This document shows, piece by piece, positions 5,825 to 8,312 of a stretch of 8,312 nucleotides of DNA. Location of the stretch: contig QLUP01000038.1 in NCBI GenBank assembly GCA_018725485.1, positions 1 to 8,312 of the forward strand. The letters are read 5' to 3'. The notes under the pieces were generated by a model. The model was not told where the DNA came from. It saw only the letters and a list, made by a program, of their open reading frames with translations, and made no database searches. The DNA is from Candidatus Lithacetigena glycinireducens (GTDB taxonomy: Bacteria > Coprothermobacterota > HKB111). Position numbers and translations under genes: made by a program. The first letter of the stretch is position 1; the number at the start of each line of letters is the position of its first letter.

Positions 5825-7345
5825 TTGGATACTGGAATCTCCCTATATAGAAGATGGAGACCTCAAAATTTTGATGAGGTTGCAGGACAGACGCATGTAG
5901 TTAGAACTTTAAAAAATATGGTTGAAGGTGGGAAAATAAATCATGCTTACTTATTTACAGGACCACGAGGGACTGGTAAAACCAGTGTTGCCAGAATATT
6001 AGCTCGAGCAATTAACTGCCTGGGCCCCTTACAGGGAAATCCTTGTGGTAAGTGTCTTCCCTGCAATAATTTATTAATTGGTTACAGTATGGATATATTG
6101 GAGATCGATGCCGCTTCTAATCGAGGTATTGATGAGATAAAAGATTTAAGAAGTAAAGTTAGTTTTACTCCTGCTATTCTTAAATATAAGGTGTATATCA
6201 TAGATGAAGTTCATATGCTTACTCCAGAAGCTTTTAACGCTTTATTAAAAACTCTTGAAGAACCACCTAATTTTGTAGTTTTTGTTTTAGCTACAACCGA
6301 ACCACATAAAGTTCCTCCAACTATTGCTTCCAGGTGTTTAAGGTTTGATTTCAGGAATCTAAGCGAAGAAGATATGATTAACCTACTAAAAAAGGTATGC
6401 GAACATGAAGGATTTTCCATAGAGGAGAAATCTCTTTTAATACTTATTAAAGCTTCGCAGGGTTCGCTTAGAGATGCGCTTACCTATCTTGAGCAGGTTG
6501 AATCTTTTGCAGGTAAAGAAATGAAGGATGAAGATGTCTATATTGTGTTGGGAATTCCCTCTCCAGCCTGGGTGAGGGATTACCTCCTGGATTTGTTGTT
6601 AAAAAGAAGAGAAAATGGGATTAACAGAGTAGAGGAACTGGTTAGGTTAGGAAGGGATTTTCGCCAGAGCATCAGGCAGGTAATAATCCAACTAAGAAAC
6701 CTGATCATAGTCAGAATGGGAGAAGGCAGCAAAAAGATTTTTGTCGATGAAGAGCTGTTGACCAATACCTCTGCTGTTCCCATTGAAGAATTGATTATTG
6801 TTCTGGATAGATTGATTTCACAGGAAAATGAGCTCAGGTTCAGCCTCGACCCCAGGCTTACTCTGGAGTTGTTTACTTTGAAAGAAGCCTCCCCTGCATC
6901 AATTAAATTACCGGTTAAAGAAGGAAGGGTAACACTTAAACATGAAGAAATATTAACGGAGACGAAAACTATCAGCGTACCGGCTGTTTCTGAAACTATT
7001 TTTTCTCTAGATAGTTTTATTAAATTCATAAAGGAAACAAAGAAACATTTTATTTTTGGGTCTATGATAGGTTTAGCAAAAGAATATTCCTTTATTAATA
7101 ATGATTTAACTCTTTTTTATCGGGTAAAAGAAAAAGCTCAGCTGGAATTTTTAAATAAAGAAAAGGGCAACCTGGAGAAGATGTTATCAGAATTTGTTAA
7201 AACACCTTCCACCATATCTTTGAAATATATACCCGAGAAGGATTCAGATTTTGATTTACGACAGGATCCTATTGTAAAGAAAGCCCTGGAGCTATTTGAA
7301 GGGAGTTCATTGATAGTACGAAAGGTTGACGAAGATGAGAAGTGA
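5825..7345 (+). CDS. dnaX: DNA polymerase III subunit tau (clamp loader ATPase)
   Basis: DnaX is the motor of the clamp loader that places the beta sliding clamp on primed DNA and tethers polymerase cores. The 506-residue protein begins with the family opening LYRRWRPQNFDEVAGQ, then Walker A GPRGTGKT (46-53), a zinc-binding set C65/C74/C77/C80, Walker B YIIDEVHML (124-132), sensor 1 LATTEPHKVPPTIASRC with the SRC arginine finger R170, and sensor 2 GSLRDAL (213-219, R216). Residues to about 360 form the oligomerisation domain, and the tail from about 395 (LDSFIKFIKETKKHF) resembles the short C-terminal domain of non-enterobacterial tau. It is shorter than E. coli tau (643 residues), in line with many Gram-positive-type proteins. 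The TTG start has a strong GGAGG. Its 3' end overlaps recR by 11 bases, with no ybaB/ebfC gene between them. Confidence 0.96.
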   Translation: MDTGISLYRRWRPQNFDEVAGQTHVVRTLKNMVEGGKINHAYLFTGPRGTGKTSVARILARAINCLGPLQGNPCGKCLPCNNLLIGYSMDILEIDAASNRGIDEIKDLRSKVSFTPAILKYKVYIIDEVHMLTPEAFNALLKTLEEPPNFVVFVLATTEPHKVPPTIASRCLRFDFRNLSEEDMINLLKKVCEHEGFSIEEKSLLILIKASQGSLRDALTYLEQVESFAGKEMKDEDVYIVLGIPSPAWVRDYLLDLLLKRRENGINRVEELVRLGRDFRQSIRQVIIQLRNLIIVRMGEGSKKIFVDEELLTNTSAVPIEELIIVLDRLISQENELRFSLDPRLTLELFTLKEASPASIKLPVKEGRVTLKHEEILTETKTISVPAVSETIFSLDSFIKFIKETKKHFIFGSMIGLAKEYSFINNDLTLFYRVKEKAQLEFLNKEKGNLEKMLSEFVKTPSTISLKYIPEKDSDFDLRQDPIVKKALELFEGSSLIVRKVDEDEK

Positions 7346-7934
7346 ATCACCTTCTTTAAGGAAATTAATTACCCAGCTGCAATCACTACCAGGCATAGGG
7401 TACAAGAGTGCAAGAAGACTTGCTTTTCACATAATTAAATTGCCTATGAGTAAGGTTGAGGAACTGTCAGTAGCTTTGGTAGAAGCTAAGAGAAATTTAA
7501 AACTCTGTTCCATCTGTTTTAACTTATCTGATAGTGACCCTTGTTTTATCTGTAATGATTACTCCCGTGATAGAACAATACTTTGCGTGGTAGAGCAACC
7601 CCAGGATATTATTACTGTGGATAGGACCGGGGAGTTTAAAGGTCTTTATCATGTACTTCAAGGAGCTCTTTCTCCGATGGATGGAATCGGACCCGATAAT
7701 CTCAAAATAAAGGAATTAATCAACAGACTAGCGAATTCCTTTATTAAGGAAATTATCATAGCTACAGACCCAAATGTTGAAGGTGAAGCTACTGCCATCT
7801 ATCTTATGAAATTAATTAAACCGCTAAATTATAAAGTTACCAGAATAGCTCAAGGGTTATCTGTGGGAAGTGACCTGGAGTACGCAGATGAGGTTAGTCT
7901 GAGCATAGCATTTAAAGATCGTATAGAATGGTAG
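7335..7934 (+). CDS. recR: Recombination mediator protein RecR
   Basis: RecR forms a ring that acts with RecO and RecF to load RecA on SSB-coated gapped DNA. From ATG 7335 the protein has 199 residues, the usual RecR length. It contains an N-terminal helix-hairpin-helix (LPGIGYKSARRLAFH, 18-32), a four-cysteine zinc finger (C58, C61, C70, C73), and a Toprim domain from about residue 80 with VVEQPQD, the YHVLQGALSPMDGIGP signature, ATDPNVEGEATA and a closing GLSVGSDLEYADEVSL. A TTG at 7326 is in frame, but AAAGG (7321-7325) touches it directly and cannot serve it; the same AAAGG sits nine bases before ATG 7335, so the ATG is chosen. The start overlaps the end of dnaX by 11 bases, implying coupled translation. 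The next gene begins four bases after the stop. Confidence 0.96.
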   Translation: MRSESPSLRKLITQLQSLPGIGYKSARRLAFHIIKLPMSKVEELSVALVEAKRNLKLCSICFNLSDSDPCFICNDYSRDRTILCVVEQPQDIITVDRTGEFKGLYHVLQGALSPMDGIGPDNLKIKELINRLANSFIKEIIIATDPNVEGEATAIYLMKLIKPLNYKVTRIAQGLSVGSDLEYADEVSLSIAFKDRIEW

Positions 7935-7938
7935 TTGA

Positions 7939-8312
7939 TTGAAAACGCAAAACTCCCTTAATGATATAAAGATGCTTCTGGAAGTCTTGCCTCAGGATAT
8001 AATTGAGATTATTTCTTCATTTGATGATTTAGATGACTTACTGGAAATAATTTTTGATTTAGGTAGACCCGTTGAGGTTAGACTGATAAACCGTACCGTG
8101 GTTTTAAAGGATAAAATTGTTGACAAAAACGATATATCTTATATAACAGGACTCATCGGAGAATTTGGGGATGATAATAGGGCAGGCATTGAAAGAACTT
8201 TGCACAGAATTTCAGCTATCAGGAATAGGAAAGGCGATATTATTGGACTAACTTTAAGAGTAGGTAGGGCTTTATACGGAACTATTGCAATTATCAGAGA
8301 AGAGTTGTCTAT
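7939..8312 (+). CDS. R3H/AAA ATPase of the Ycf45/SpoIIIAA-like family, N-terminal part (runs off window)
   Basis: Only the first 124 codons are present and the frame stays open to the window end. The fragment matches the N-terminal domain of Ycf45-like ATPases of cyanobacteria, plastids and Clostridia: MLLEVLPQDI (12-21), IFDLGRPVEVR (38-48), and the hallmark NRAGIERTLHRISAIRN (80-96) followed by GLTLRVGRA (103-111). In complete family members a Walker-type ATPase domain follows, and an R3H single-stranded nucleic-acid-binding domain is usual; both would lie outside this window. The start is the TTG at 7939, placed directly after an in-frame TGA; the next candidate is ATG 7972. Neither has a good Shine-Dalgarno sequence, so coupling to recR is likely. 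Cellular role is poorly known; its place behind dnaX-recR hints at DNA or RNA metabolism, which is inference. Confidence 0.85.
   Translation, partial: MKTQNSLNDIKMLLEVLPQDIIEIISSFDDLDDLLEIIFDLGRPVEVRLINRTVVLKDKIVDKNDISYITGLIGEFGDDNRAGIERTLHRISAIRNRKGDIIGLTLRVGRALYGTIAIIREELS

Noticed and set aside
6388-6394. A AAA AAG heptamer in dnaX, in the same register as the E. coli dnaX slippery site
   Set aside because: It falls at codons 189-190, inside the ATPase. A -1 slip would end at TGA 6406-6408 and leave a protein without sensor 2 or the oligomerisation domain, not a functional gamma subunit. I saw no supporting stem-loop or upstream element. Probably chance in A-rich DNA.
6580-7029. 149-codon reverse-strand open frame opposite dnaX
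   Set aside because: It is low complexity (Ser/Leu/Asn-rich), has no recognisable domain, and lies opposite a fully conserved gene; a coding shadow.
1-8312. A previously undescribed multi-gene system, mobile element or CRISPR array
   Set aside because: Apart from the decayed gene, every open frame belongs to a recognised family; no transposase, integrase, direct-repeat array or defence-type gene was seen on either strand.

Overview
The window is AT-rich bacterial DNA with every gene on the + strand. It is almost entirely housekeeping genes. Six genes are complete: a CofE-type gamma-glutamyl ligase, a DUF885 metallopeptidase-like protein, HisRS, AspRS, the DNA polymerase III clamp-loader subunit DnaX, and the recombination mediator RecR. 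The window also holds a decayed acetyltransferase remnant at the left edge and the first 124 codons of a Ycf45/SpoIIIAA-like R3H/AAA ATPase at the right edge. AT richness, the paired hisS-aspS, an apparently non-discriminating AspRS, dnaX-recR linkage and a Ycf45-like ATPase fit a Gram-positive-like or deep-branching anaerobe (Clostridia/Halanaerobiales-like, or a candidate phylum such as Atribacterota). The sequence alone does not settle the phylum.

Layout. 1-331: remnant of a GNAT-type protein, frameshifted and apparently shortened by deletions. 360-2719: cofE-like gene plus DUF885 gene, 8 bases apart, probably one transcript; a perfect TATAAT overlaps the end of the remnant just upstream. 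2720-2850: the main non-coding gap, 131 bases, with a good sigma-70-type promoter for hisS and a 10-base palindrome, but no room for a T-box leader. 2851-8312: tightly packed hisS-aspS-dnaX-recR-AAA operon with 4-base and 11-base overlaps and gaps of 2 and 4 bases; three of its five starts are TTG. No terminator, tRNA, rRNA, CRISPR array or insertion sequence was seen.

Functionally, the long operon joins translation (two class II aminoacyl-tRNA synthetases) with replication and repair (DnaX loads the sliding clamp; RecR works with RecF/RecO at gaps) and a putative nucleic-acid-binding ATPase. The two-gene unit ahead of it is less clear. CofE normally adds glutamate to coenzyme F420, but no other F420 gene is visible, so a folate-directed or other gamma-glutamylation role remains possible.

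I found no convincing new multi-gene system. The points most worth checking are the active-site changes in AspRS (flipping-loop Glu replaced by Gly), the substrate of the orphan CofE, the decayed GNAT gene, and dnaX running directly into recR without the usual ybaB/ebfC gene.
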